From Bacteroidota bacterium (GTDB taxonomy: Bacteria; Bacteroidota; Bacteroidia; Cytophagales; Cyclobacteriaceae), in NCBI GenBank assembly GCA_023431285.1, contig JAEYXN010000053.1, positions 1 through 21,412 on the forward strand: DNA of 21,412 bases. The letters run 5' to 3'. Shown one piece after another: positions 7,352-14,715 of this stretch (positions within the stretch are counted from its first letter, which is position 1; the number at the start of each line of letters is the position of its first letter). The notes beneath the pieces are model-generated. The model was not told where the DNA came from. It made no database searches and saw only the letters and a program-made list of their open reading frames with translations. A program made the position numbers and the translations under genes.

Positions 7352-8977
7352 TTGAAAGAGAAGCAGGAAGTTCTTCGTCAGAATGCTGAGGAGATGCAGG
7401 CAACGCAGGAGGAACTCAAGCGTTCAAACACGATGCTTGAAGAGCAGATTGAGGAGGTGAATCGCACGCAGAAACGGATGCAGCTTCTTCTTGAAAACGC
7501 CTCCGAGGTGATCACTATCTATGAAGAAGACGAGACCATTCGTTATATCTCTCCTTCAGTAGAAACCATTCTTGGATACGGTCAGAAAGAAATGATCGGC
7601 AAGAGCGATATCGACAAGGTTCAGGCGGAGCATCATCCAATCTTCAAAGAGCTCTTTGCGCGGATGACGGCCAACCCGGACGAGAAGGTAACGGTGCAGT
7701 ACGAGTACCGCGCGAAGGATGGAAGTTTCATCTGGCTGGAGTCGACCGGAACGAACTGTATGTCTAATCCGGCCATCCATGGATTCATCCTCAACTCACG
7801 GGATATTACTGAAAGACGTCGTGCAGAACAGGAACAGCGGATGCGAAGTAAGATGCAGGCCCTTTCTGAAAACTCACCTGACCTTATTACGCGTCTTGAA
7901 GGCGAGGCGATCTCCTATATCAACCCTGTCATCGAAGAATACACGGGTAAGAAGCCGACGGACTTCCTGAACAGGAAAGTGGACGAAGCTGAGCTGGATC
8001 ATTCTATTCTTGACGGGTGGTTACGGATTGTTGAGCAGGTCAACGAATCCAACAAGACGATCTCCACTGAAATGGATTTCCCTTCAGAGATGGGTACGCG
8101 TGTAATGCAGGTGAACGCCATCCCTGAATTCGACGAACACAATAAGCTTGAGTCAGTCCTTGTGGTGTCTCACGATATCACCGAGCGGAAAATGATTGAG
8201 CTTGAGATCCAGAATAAGAACAAGAAGATCACGGAAAGTATAAACTATGCGAAACGGATCCAGACTGCTATTCTCCCTAACAGCAGGGTAATCAGCAAGG
8301 CACTGCCGGATTCGTTCATCCTATACAAGCCGCGGGATGTGGTCTCCGGAGACTTCCCATGGTTCATTCAGTTGAAGGATGAGATCTTCATCGCTGCCGT
8401 TGACTGTACAGGACACGGCGTTCCGGGAGCGTTGTTATCGCTCATAGGTTACTTCCTGCTAAACGACATTGTGCGAAGCCGGAAGATTACAGAGCCAGGG
8501 GTAATCCTTGACTTGCTTGATGAGGGTGTAACAACTACACTTCGCCAAGACGAAGACGCGACGACGAAGGATGGTATGGACATCGCACTGTGTAAGATCA
8601 ACATGAACACACGCGAGGTGGAATACGCCGGGGCCCACAGGCCATTGTACATCATGAAGGGTGGCGCAATGGAAGAGGTTAAAGGAAATAAATTCCCGAT
8701 TGGCGGCGGTATTTTTAAGAACCAAACTAACTTTACAAACACGAAGATAGTCCTGTCTAAGGGCGACTCGATATACTTCAGCTCTGATGGATTCCCTGAC
8801 CAGTTTGGCGGGCCTGATGGACGGAAGTTCGGTCCTAAGAAGACGAGGGAGATCATCGAGAGAGTGCATAAGCAGCCTATGAGTGAAGCGCTGAAGACTT
8901 TCGATCACGAGTGGGAGAACTGGAGAGGGGAAACAAAACAGACCGACGACGTGTTGTTAATCGGGATTAAATTCTAA
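7352..8977 (+). CDS. PAS-PAS-SpoIIE/PP2C serine/threonine phosphatase (C-terminal half)
   Basis: A 541-residue cytoplasmic frame: coiled coil about 1-45 (AEEMQATQEEL), two PAS domains about 45-165 and 165-285, each ending in a DITERR/DITERK motif, a short helical linker (INYAKRIQTAILP), and a SpoIIE/PP2C phosphatase domain about 300-541. Metal-binding motifs are complete: Asp334 in SGDF, Asp351 in DCTGHGVPGA, Asp410 in GMDIALC, Asp479-Gly480 in SSDG, and Asp532/533 in TDDVLL. The enzyme should dephosphorylate a Ser/Thr phosphoprotein; the SiaC-like protein encoded just downstream is the obvious candidate (SiaA role). The usual start is missing because the frame is the continuation of the sensor CDS past the TAG; TTG 7352 or ATG 7394 are the possible starts. 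A SpoIIE loop reads GDFPWF where GDFYWF is more usual. Confidence 0.85.
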   Translation: MKEKQEVLRQNAEEMQATQEELKRSNTMLEEQIEEVNRTQKRMQLLLENASEVITIYEEDETIRYISPSVETILGYGQKEMIGKSDIDKVQAEHHPIFKELFARMTANPDEKVTVQYEYRAKDGSFIWLESTGTNCMSNPAIHGFILNSRDITERRRAEQEQRMRSKMQALSENSPDLITRLEGEAISYINPVIEEYTGKKPTDFLNRKVDEAELDHSILDGWLRIVEQVNESNKTISTEMDFPSEMGTRVMQVNAIPEFDEHNKLESVLVVSHDITERKMIELEIQNKNKKITESINYAKRIQTAILPNSRVISKALPDSFILYKPRDVVSGDFPWFIQLKDEIFIAAVDCTGHGVPGALLSLIGYFLLNDIVRSRKITEPGVILDLLDEGVTTTLRQDEDATTKDGMDIALCKINMNTREVEYAGAHRPLYIMKGGAMEEVKGNKFPIGGGIFKNQTNFTNTKIVLSKGDSIYFSSDGFPDQFGGPDGRKFGPKKTREIIERVHKQPMSEALKTFDHEWENWRGETKQTDDVLLIGIKF

Positions 8978-9074
8978 CTAGAAGCAGATTCCCGTCTGAA
9001 GAAGGCGGTAAATAAAATCTGAATAAAAATTATAACTTAGTGAACCACATCGAATAATTTAATTTTTTCTGAGC

Positions 9075-9623
9075 ATGAATTTTATTTATGACCTGCACCA
9101 CACCATGATGTCCCAGAACCTGATTCTGGTCTATCAAGGTGATTTTACCCAGGAGAGCACTAAATCGATTCTGGCGATGGCAGAGCGCAACCTCGACTCT
9201 TCGGGAGAGGAATCAAGCATAAAGCGAAAGGTGTTCAACGTCATGGTGGAAGCCCTGCAGAACATCGTAAAGCACAGCGATGAGCTGGTCGACGGTCAGA
9301 TACGAAGTCATGCCGCGATCTTCCTTATCGGAAAAGAAAAGAACCGATATAGCATTATGTCGGGGAACCCTATCCGAAAGGGAAACATTGACAAGCTTAA
9401 AACCGCGCTTGAACATATCAATAACCTTGACAAGGAAGGGTTGAAAGAGTTGTATAAGGAGATTATCAAGAACACAACGATATCAGAGAAAGGTGGTGCT
9501 GGTCTGGGTTTCGTTGATATGGCCCGCAAGTCGGGAGAAAAAATTGAATACTCCTTCCCGGAACTGAATGCTGAGTATGCCTTCTTTTGTCTTAAGGTGA
9601 ACGTGGCTCGCGAACTCGAATAA
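9075..9623 (+). CDS. siaB: SiaB-family protein kinase
   Basis: A 182-aa GHKL-type protein of the SiaB/DUF6272 family. In Pseudomonas aeruginosa SiaB phosphorylates SiaC on a threonine. Visible motifs are an N-box-like VEALQNIVKHS (58-68) and a glycine-rich ATP-lid GGAGLGFVDMARKSG (140 onward). No signal peptide or TM is seen, so it should be cytoplasmic. It follows the phosphatase gene by 97 bases and precedes the SiaC-like gene by 37, reproducing the phosphatase-kinase-substrate order of siaABC. The symbol is by family; function in this organism is inferred. Confidence 0.8.
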   Translation: MNFIYDLHHTMMSQNLILVYQGDFTQESTKSILAMAERNLDSSGEESSIKRKVFNVMVEALQNIVKHSDELVDGQIRSHAAIFLIGKEKNRYSIMSGNPIRKGNIDKLKTALEHINNLDKEGLKELYKEIIKNTTISEKGGAGLGFVDMARKSGEKIEYSFPELNAEYAFFCLKVNVARELE

Positions 9624-9636
9624 TTAACTGTTAATT
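9622..9636. repeat. 15-bp palindrome between siaB and siaC
   Basis: AATTAAC-T-GTTAATT is a perfect inverted repeat that overlaps the last two bases of the siaB stop codon. It could be a DNA operator or a weak AT-rich hairpin; the loop would be CTG. There is no direct evidence for a role. Confidence 0.35.
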
Positions 9637-9660
9637 TTTAGAACTCAAAAAGATAAAACC

Positions 9661-10023
9661 ATGGAAATTTTAAACCTGGAAGGAACTGAAGATACACCGA
9701 AAATAATTCTTGATAAGAAGAATGGTATATTCGAGATCTCTGGGCGTTCTCTACCTGAAGACTCGGCGGAATTCTATCGCCCTGTCCTGGAGTGGATCAA
9801 CAACTATGGCGAAGGTGCAAACCCTTCCACTGAATTCGTTTTTAAACTTGAATACTTCAATACAGCGTCCTCTAAGCTTATTCTCGACGTCCTCTCTGCA
9901 TTGGAAGATATCAAAGGGATGAAGATCGTGTGGTACTTCCACGAAGACGATGAAGACATGGAAGAAGCCGGACAGGAATTCTCGGAATTGGTAGAGATCC
10001 CGTTCGAATTCAGAACTTACTAG
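9661..10023 (+). CDS. siaC: SiaC-family regulatory phosphoprotein
   Basis: A 120-aa protein of the SiaC/DUF1987 family, small STAS-like partner-switch proteins that are phosphorylated by SiaB and dephosphorylated by the PP2C phosphatase SiaA. The signature YFNTASSK is present, and the threonine falls at residue 68, the same position as the phosphorylated threonine known in P. aeruginosa SiaC. The C terminus is acidic (HEDDEDMEEAG). In Pseudomonas unphosphorylated SiaC binds and activates the diguanylate cyclase SiaD. No GGDEF protein is encoded in this window, so the target here must be different; the ABC exporter encoded next is a candidate (inference). A strong hairpin follows the stop codon. 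Confidence 0.88.
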   Translation: MEILNLEGTEDTPKIILDKKNGIFEISGRSLPEDSAEFYRPVLEWINNYGEGANPSTEFVFKLEYFNTASSKLILDVLSALEDIKGMKIVWYFHEDDEDMEEAGQEFSELVEIPFEFRTY

Positions 10024-10043
10024 AGCGTAGCTGTAATGGCGTG

Positions 10044-10111
10044 ATCGGTTACTGGGCATATTGACGGCGCGACGCCGCGTCTCAATGGTGACGGGTAACC
10101 GATAATTTTTT
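10044..10111 (+). terminator. Large two-stem hairpin with T-tract: terminator or attenuator
   Basis: The outer stem ATCGGTTAC (10044-10052) / GTAACCGAT (10095-10103) is a perfect 9 bp. Inside are stems 10060-10064/10082-10086 (ATTGA/TCAAT) and 10065-10069/10073-10077 (CGGCG/CGCCG, loop CGA), joined by a 4-base bulge. A run of six T (10106-10111) follows two bases after the outer stem. It lies 20 bases after siaC and 25 before the ABC transporter gene. The internal structure is more elaborate than a simple terminator needs. Confidence 0.55.
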
Positions 10112-10136
10112 AGACTTACAAAATGCATACGAGACT

Positions 10137-13100
10137 ATGAGTGAGGAAATACTCAAAGCCCTAACCCAACTTTTTGCCATCATCACCAAGCAGGATGGTG
10201 GCGTGACCAAGGGTGAGCGCCAGTATGTAATCAATTTTTTCCAAACCGAACTCGACCGCGATTCTATCAACGAATATCTCGAGCTCTATGATCAGTTTTC
10301 CGGTTACGGCAAAACAGATGAGGACGAGGATGGCGGTAAAAAGAAACTCACCTCAGTAAAAGACTCCGTCAAGACACTGGGGATCTGTAAGAAAATCAAC
10401 AAGACACTTACGCAGAAGCAGAAGGTTGTCGTGCTCATCAAGCTCCTTGAACTGGTAAGCACCGACAAGAACTTCACGCCCCAGCGTATGGAGATCATCA
10501 ATACAGTCTCTACGGTATTTAACATTGTTCAATACGAATACGAGCTGATCGAACGCTTCGTCATTTCAGAAGACGCGGGAGCTCTCGACTACCCGGACAT
10601 CCTACTGCTGGACTCGCGTCACAACGCCGGGGAGGGTATGCAATACAAGCACGTTCATGGTCACATTGGCGGAACGCTCATATTCATGCGCGTACGCAGC
10701 GTGGACATGTACTACACCAAGTATCTAGGGGAAGAACTGAACGTGTTGAACGGGTTCACTATGCAACCCAACCGCGCGTATCTGTTCTCTCACGGAAGTA
10801 CAATCAAGACTCAGGCTGGTGACGCCTTGTACTACAGTGACCTCGTTGCCAACTTCAACGAAGAACTTCATCTCACCAAGCTTTCGTTCAATGCGAATAT
10901 TGAACAACTCAAGTTCGCCAACGGTGCAATTGGCTTGCGTAACGTTGTTATCTCGGAAGGTCCCGGCAAACTCATCGGGATCATGGGAGCCAGCGGAGCA
11001 GGAAAGACTACTTTGCTCAACGTGCTCGCCGGATTGGTCAAACCTTCTATCGGCCAGATCCTCATCAACGGTTTTGATATCCACACAGAGAAAGATCGGA
11101 TACATGGGGTGATCGGATATGTTTCACAGGACGACCTGCTCATTGAAGAGCTCACCGTATATGAAAACCTCTACTATAACGCGAAACTCTGCTTCGCGGA
11201 TTTTACGGAGGAGCAACTGCACGAACGCGTAATGGCCGTGCTGCAGAATCTAGGTCTCGACCAAAGAAAAGACCTTCGGGTAGGAAATGTTCTGGAGAAA
11301 ACCATTAGCGGCGGACAACGGAAACGTCTTAACATCGCGCTTGAACTTATCCGGGAACCAGCGGTGCTGTTCCTTGATGAACCTACTTCAGGGCTTTCTT
11401 CCCGGGACTCGGAAAACGTAATCGACTTGCTTAAGGAGCTTTCTCTCAAAGGGAAGCTCATCTTCGTGGTGATCCATCAACCTTCGTCGGACATTTACAA
11501 GATGTTCGACAAGATGATCATCATGGACACAGGAGGATATCCAGCTTACTACGGCCCTCCAGTTGAAGCCGTCACCTACTTCAAGAAATCCACTCACCAG
11601 GTAGACAGCAACCGCGGACAATGCGAGAGCTGCGGTAACGTCAATCCGGAACAGATCTTTAATATCATTGAAGCAAAGGTCGTCGACGAGTATGGACAAC
11701 CCACTACCAAACGCAAGATCACTCCTCCGCAGTGGTTCGATTTGTATAAGGAAAGGTTCAGACTCAATCGTGTAGAAGATGTCAGGGAGGAACCTCCTCA
11801 CAGTCTGCATCTGCCGAACAGATTAAAGCAAACAATCATCTTTGCCACCCGTGATACGCTGGCGAAGCTTAGCAATAAACAGTATCTGCTGATCAACCTG
11901 CTTGAAGCACCCCTTCTTGCAGTGATCCTTGCATTCATCATCAAATACAAGAGCGCCCCGGGAGGACAGGAATACCTTTTCAGGTTTAACGACAACTTCC
12001 CTGCGTTCCTGCTCATGAGTATCATCGTGGCCTTATTCATGGGGCTGACTGTGAGCGCTGAGGAGATTATTCGCGACAGAAAGATTCTTCGCCGTGAATC
12101 GTTCCTTAATTTGAGCTGGAATAGTTATCTCCTGTCCAAGATTTCAATTCTTTTCATTCTTTCTGCTATTCAGACAATGCTATTCGTATTGGTGGGTAAT
12201 CTGTTGCTGGAGATCGAATGGAGGATGTTGTTCCCCTTCTGGCTCGTGTTGTTCACCGTGTCATGCTTCGCCAACATTCTTGGTTTGAACATTTCATCCG
12301 CGTTTAATTCGGCGGTCACAGTATATGTGATGATTCCGCTTCTTCTCATTCCTCAAATGATTCTTAGTGGATTGCTTTTCAGTTTCGATAAGCTGAACAA
12401 TGTGATCAGTACCAAAGGCAAGGTACCCGTCGTGGCGGATATGATGGCTTCCAGATGGGCTTATGAAGCACTGGCGGTACATCAGTTTAAAGAGAATTCA
12501 TATCAGAGAGAATTCTTTGATTTGGAGAAGGCGGAATCTCAGTTCGACTTTCAGTCTTCATTCCTTGCCAACGAGCTTGACAAGAAACGCAGGTTTGTGT
12601 TCGAAAACCGCGAAAGCAAGAACGACTCTGTGAAATCGCTCGTGCAGAAAGATCTAAACATCATCAGGAATGTACTTCTTGATAGCCGGTTTCAGAAAGG
12701 ACTTGAGAAAGATCTGGCCGTGAACTGGACACCGGAGATGATCACTCCACAGTTCAACGAGAAGCTGGAAGCCTTCATTGGATATTTCAGGAAGTTCTAT
12801 CAGGAGGCATACAACAGAGCTGTGGCACAGAAGGAGAAACTCATGTTCCAGCTTGAAAACCAGAAAGGGAAGAACTACAGTATCAACGAGGCAAAGAACA
12901 GGTACTTCAACGAAAGCCTTGCTGACCTTGTGAGAAACATCGACGAGAAGGAACGGATCCTGGAGTTCGAGGGAGAACTTATTCAGCAGATCAACCCGAT
13001 CTTCGTATCCCCCAGGCCAAAGGGACCATTGGATTACAGGGCGCATTTCTTTGCCCCTGAGAAGACTTTCTTCGGAGCAGTGATCCCAACGTTTACTTTC

Positions 13101-13241
13101 AATCTGATTATCATCTGGCTGATGAGTGTTGTGCTGTATGTGACGTTGTACTATGAGTTACTGAGAAAGTTTGTCGATCTCTTTGACAGACCCTCGGCGA
13201 AACCTGCTAAGAAGGAAGGCGACAAAGCCGGGAAGAATTAA
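10137..13241 (+). CDS. ABCG-like ABC exporter with extra N-terminal region
   Basis: A 1034-aa fused ATPase-permease of the ABC-2/ABCG (White-like) type in the inner membrane. Residues 1 to about 145 are helical and resemble TerB-like domains (LFAIITKQDGGVTKGERQYV). Residues about 155-245 look beta-rich, perhaps FHA-like (LNGFTMQPNRAYLFSHGS), which is uncertain. The ATPase has Walker A GASGAGKT (284-291), signature ISGGQRKR (390 onward), Walker B VLFLDEP (410-416) and H-loop His447. A CESCG motif lies near 495. About six TM segments follow from about 582, with a charged, partly coiled loop of about 220 residues between TM5 (about 728-752) and TM6 (about 982-1008). It stands directly after siaC, separated by a hairpin. 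The substrate is unknown. ABCG-like fusions with regulatory N-terminal domains are known (for example Rv1747 with FHA domains). Confidence 0.85.
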   Translation: MSEEILKALTQLFAIITKQDGGVTKGERQYVINFFQTELDRDSINEYLELYDQFSGYGKTDEDEDGGKKKLTSVKDSVKTLGICKKINKTLTQKQKVVVLIKLLELVSTDKNFTPQRMEIINTVSTVFNIVQYEYELIERFVISEDAGALDYPDILLLDSRHNAGEGMQYKHVHGHIGGTLIFMRVRSVDMYYTKYLGEELNVLNGFTMQPNRAYLFSHGSTIKTQAGDALYYSDLVANFNEELHLTKLSFNANIEQLKFANGAIGLRNVVISEGPGKLIGIMGASGAGKTTLLNVLAGLVKPSIGQILINGFDIHTEKDRIHGVIGYVSQDDLLIEELTVYENLYYNAKLCFADFTEEQLHERVMAVLQNLGLDQRKDLRVGNVLEKTISGGQRKRLNIALELIREPAVLFLDEPTSGLSSRDSENVIDLLKELSLKGKLIFVVIHQPSSDIYKMFDKMIIMDTGGYPAYYGPPVEAVTYFKKSTHQVDSNRGQCESCGNVNPEQIFNIIEAKVVDEYGQPTTKRKITPPQWFDLYKERFRLNRVEDVREEPPHSLHLPNRLKQTIIFATRDTLAKLSNKQYLLINLLEAPLLAVILAFIIKYKSAPGGQEYLFRFNDNFPAFLLMSIIVALFMGLTVSAEEIIRDRKILRRESFLNLSWNSYLLSKISILFILSAIQTMLFVLVGNLLLEIEWRMLFPFWLVLFTVSCFANILGLNISSAFNSAVTVYVMIPLLLIPQMILSGLLFSFDKLNNVISTKGKVPVVADMMASRWAYEALAVHQFKENSYQREFFDLEKAESQFDFQSSFLANELDKKRRFVFENRESKNDSVKSLVQKDLNIIRNVLLDSRFQKGLEKDLAVNWTPEMITPQFNEKLEAFIGYFRKFYQEAYNRAVAQKEKLMFQLENQKGKNYSINEAKNRYFNESLADLVRNIDEKERILEFEGELIQQINPIFVSPRPKGPLDYRAHFFAPEKTFFGAVIPTFTFNLIIIWLMSVVLYVTLYYELLRKFVDLFDRPSAKPAKKEGDKAGKN

Positions 13242-13257
13242 AGCATATAGGTAACTT

Positions 13258-13288
13258 TTTGCCGGGGAATGACGAATTTTTAACTTTG
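13258..13288 (+). promoter_or_regulatory. Consensus Bacteroidota promoter of the lipoprotein gene
   Basis: TTTG (13258-13261), exactly 19 bases, then TAACTTTG (13281-13288), 21 bases before the ATG at 13310. It is a full match to TTTG-N19-TAnnTTTG, so the lipoprotein and the small secreted protein can be transcribed independently of the ABC gene. Confidence 0.75.
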
Positions 13289-13309
13289 TGAACTTATAAA
13301 TTTAAGTCT

Positions 13310-14209
13310 ATGAGAATAATAATAGCGGGACTCATTTTGGCTATCATGACTGCCTGCGGATCTACTTCAAAGACGCAAGAGGATGCCTTGCTGGACAGCC
13401 TTGCCAGTGATACACTTTCTGGCCCGGCGATCTCGGATGATGCTATTGCTTCAATCCTGGAGTCAATTCCTCAGCCCCTGGAGATTTCCGTACTTCTGAA
13501 GCAATCCGGCAAGAAGTATAATTCTTCCTTGCTGAATTCTCCGGACTACACTACGAAATACAACTCCAACTATAAGCGTGCGCTGAATCTCGGGATTTAT
13601 GGCACTGACCTTGGTTACACCAACATATACGAACAGAATCAAGACGGTGTCAAGTATATGAGTGCGATCAAGGAAATGGCGGACGGACTGAACATCGGAA
13701 GATTCTTCGATATCGAAACGATCGGTAGACTCGCCACCAACAGCAAGAACCTGGATTCCCTTCTGCTGATTACCACTCAGAACTTCAACGACATTAATCA
13801 CTTTCTGCAAAGCCAGAACCGTTCTAACCTTAGTGTCCTTCTGCTTACCGGTGGATGGCTTGAAGCGCTTCACATCACTTCTGAGGTCGCAGCCGGCTCT
13901 CCTGAGAATGCGGAGCTTAAGGAAACTATCGGTTCGCAGAAAGTTATCCTCGACAATCTTGTACAGCTTCTGAACTTCTATAAGACATCAGATCAGAATA
14001 TGGCCGCGTTGCTTACGGATCTTGAGGAGCTCAAGAGAGCTTATGACAAGGTAAAGATCACCTACACTTATAAGGAGCCAACCTTCGAAGTTGTTGATGG
14101 GGTGATGATGATTAAAGACAATAGTACCAGTACAATAGAAATTACTGACAACGACCTCTCTAGCATCAAGTCTATTACGTCGAATATCAGAAACAAGATT
14201 ATAAGCTAA
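13310..14209 (+). CDS. Predicted lipoprotein of unknown function
   Basis: A 299-aa protein with a short lipoprotein signal: hydrophobic residues 3-12 and a lipobox-like MTAC with Cys16, followed by Gly-Ser. There is no Asp after the Cys. The mature part is mostly helical and soluble-looking, with LNIGRFFDIETIGRLATNS and a TGGWLEALH segment in the middle; I recognise no catalytic motif. It has its own consensus promoter and lies 21 bases before the small secreted protein gene, within the signalling/exporter cluster. Position suggests a periplasmic or outer-membrane partner of the exporter or the sensor phosphatase, but this is only inferred from context. Confidence 0.75.
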   Translation: MRIIIAGLILAIMTACGSTSKTQEDALLDSLASDTLSGPAISDDAIASILESIPQPLEISVLLKQSGKKYNSSLLNSPDYTTKYNSNYKRALNLGIYGTDLGYTNIYEQNQDGVKYMSAIKEMADGLNIGRFFDIETIGRLATNSKNLDSLLLITTQNFNDINHFLQSQNRSNLSVLLLTGGWLEALHITSEVAAGSPENAELKETIGSQKVILDNLVQLLNFYKTSDQNMAALLTDLEELKRAYDKVKITYTYKEPTFEVVDGVMMIKDNSTSTIEITDNDLSSIKSITSNIRNKIIS

Positions 14210-14230
14210 AGTTACAAATACAGGAGCCTT

Positions 14231-14656
14231 ATGAAAAAATTAATATTTATCGTCCTATCCGTTTTTATTCTTAGCACCCTGGATGTTATCGGACAGTGTA
14301 ACTCGGAAGCGTTGAGCAATCAATGTATCCCTAAGCTTGCTTCTGGATTCAACTTCCTTAAGAGCTATAAGATCGAAAAACCGGCAGCTGCCAAAGAATA
14401 TGTTGAATACTCTTACGTATTTACAAAAGGAACACAATATATGATCAACATCTGTGCGCCGTCACAGCCAACAGACGGGATCGTTGTAAGTCTTTTTGAT
14501 TCGAACAGGAACAAAGTGGCCACTAGCAAGATCAATGGTCAGTTCATTGCAGCGATTGCCTATCCATGTCCGACTACCGGAATCTACTACATCCAATATT
14601 CCTTCGACGGTTCTTCAAGCTACTGCGGTGGAAGCGCCCTTGGCTTCAAGAGATAG
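14231..14656 (+). CDS. Small secreted cysteine-containing beta-rich protein
   Basis: A 141-aa protein with a Sec signal peptide (about 1-22, ending VIGQ before Cys23). The residue before the Cys is Gln, so a lipobox is not satisfied and signal peptidase I is more likely. The mature 119 residues contain Cys23, 32, 75, 113 and 132. The alternation of YSYVFTKGTQYMINI, DGIVVSLFDSNRNKVA and TGIYYIQYSF resembles the pre-peptidase C-terminal (PPC) beta-sandwich fold; that resemblance is my own reading and not a search result. It is the last gene before a strong terminator and so ends the transcript that begins with the lipoprotein. Periplasmic or surface location is expected. Confidence 0.75.
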   Translation: MKKLIFIVLSVFILSTLDVIGQCNSEALSNQCIPKLASGFNFLKSYKIEKPAAAKEYVEYSYVFTKGTQYMINICAPSQPTDGIVVSLFDSNRNKVATSKINGQFIAAIAYPCPTTGIYYIQYSFDGSSSYCGGSALGFKR

Positions 14657-14675
14657 ATCGCATTAAAGCATCATA

Positions 14676-14709
14676 AAAAAAGCCTTCTTCATGAAGGTTT
14701 TTTTATTTT
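14676..14709 (+). terminator. Intrinsic terminator ending the signalling/exporter cluster
   Basis: Stem AAAAAGCCTTC (14677-14687) / GAAGGTTTTTT (14693-14703) with a TTCAT loop and one G-T pair, followed by T-rich sequence to 14709. It lies 20 bases after the secreted-protein stop and only seven bases before the hydrolase ATG. Confidence 0.85.
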
Positions 14710-14715
14710 AGGCCT

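Noticed and set aside
7349..7354. Programmed stop-codon readthrough at TAG-TTG
   Set aside because: The following bases do not match the known CARYYA leaky context and no adjacent stimulatory hairpin was seen. A nonsense mutation, restart or sequence error is simpler.
8449..8908. Two long minus-strand frames inside the phosphatase gene
   Set aside because: They are antisense to the SpoIIE domain with all catalytic motifs in the plus frame; low-complexity translations typical of shadows.
8978..9074. TAACTTAG as a separate promoter for siaB
   Set aside because: It has one mismatch in the -7 box and no TTG at the right distance, so independent transcription is not supported.
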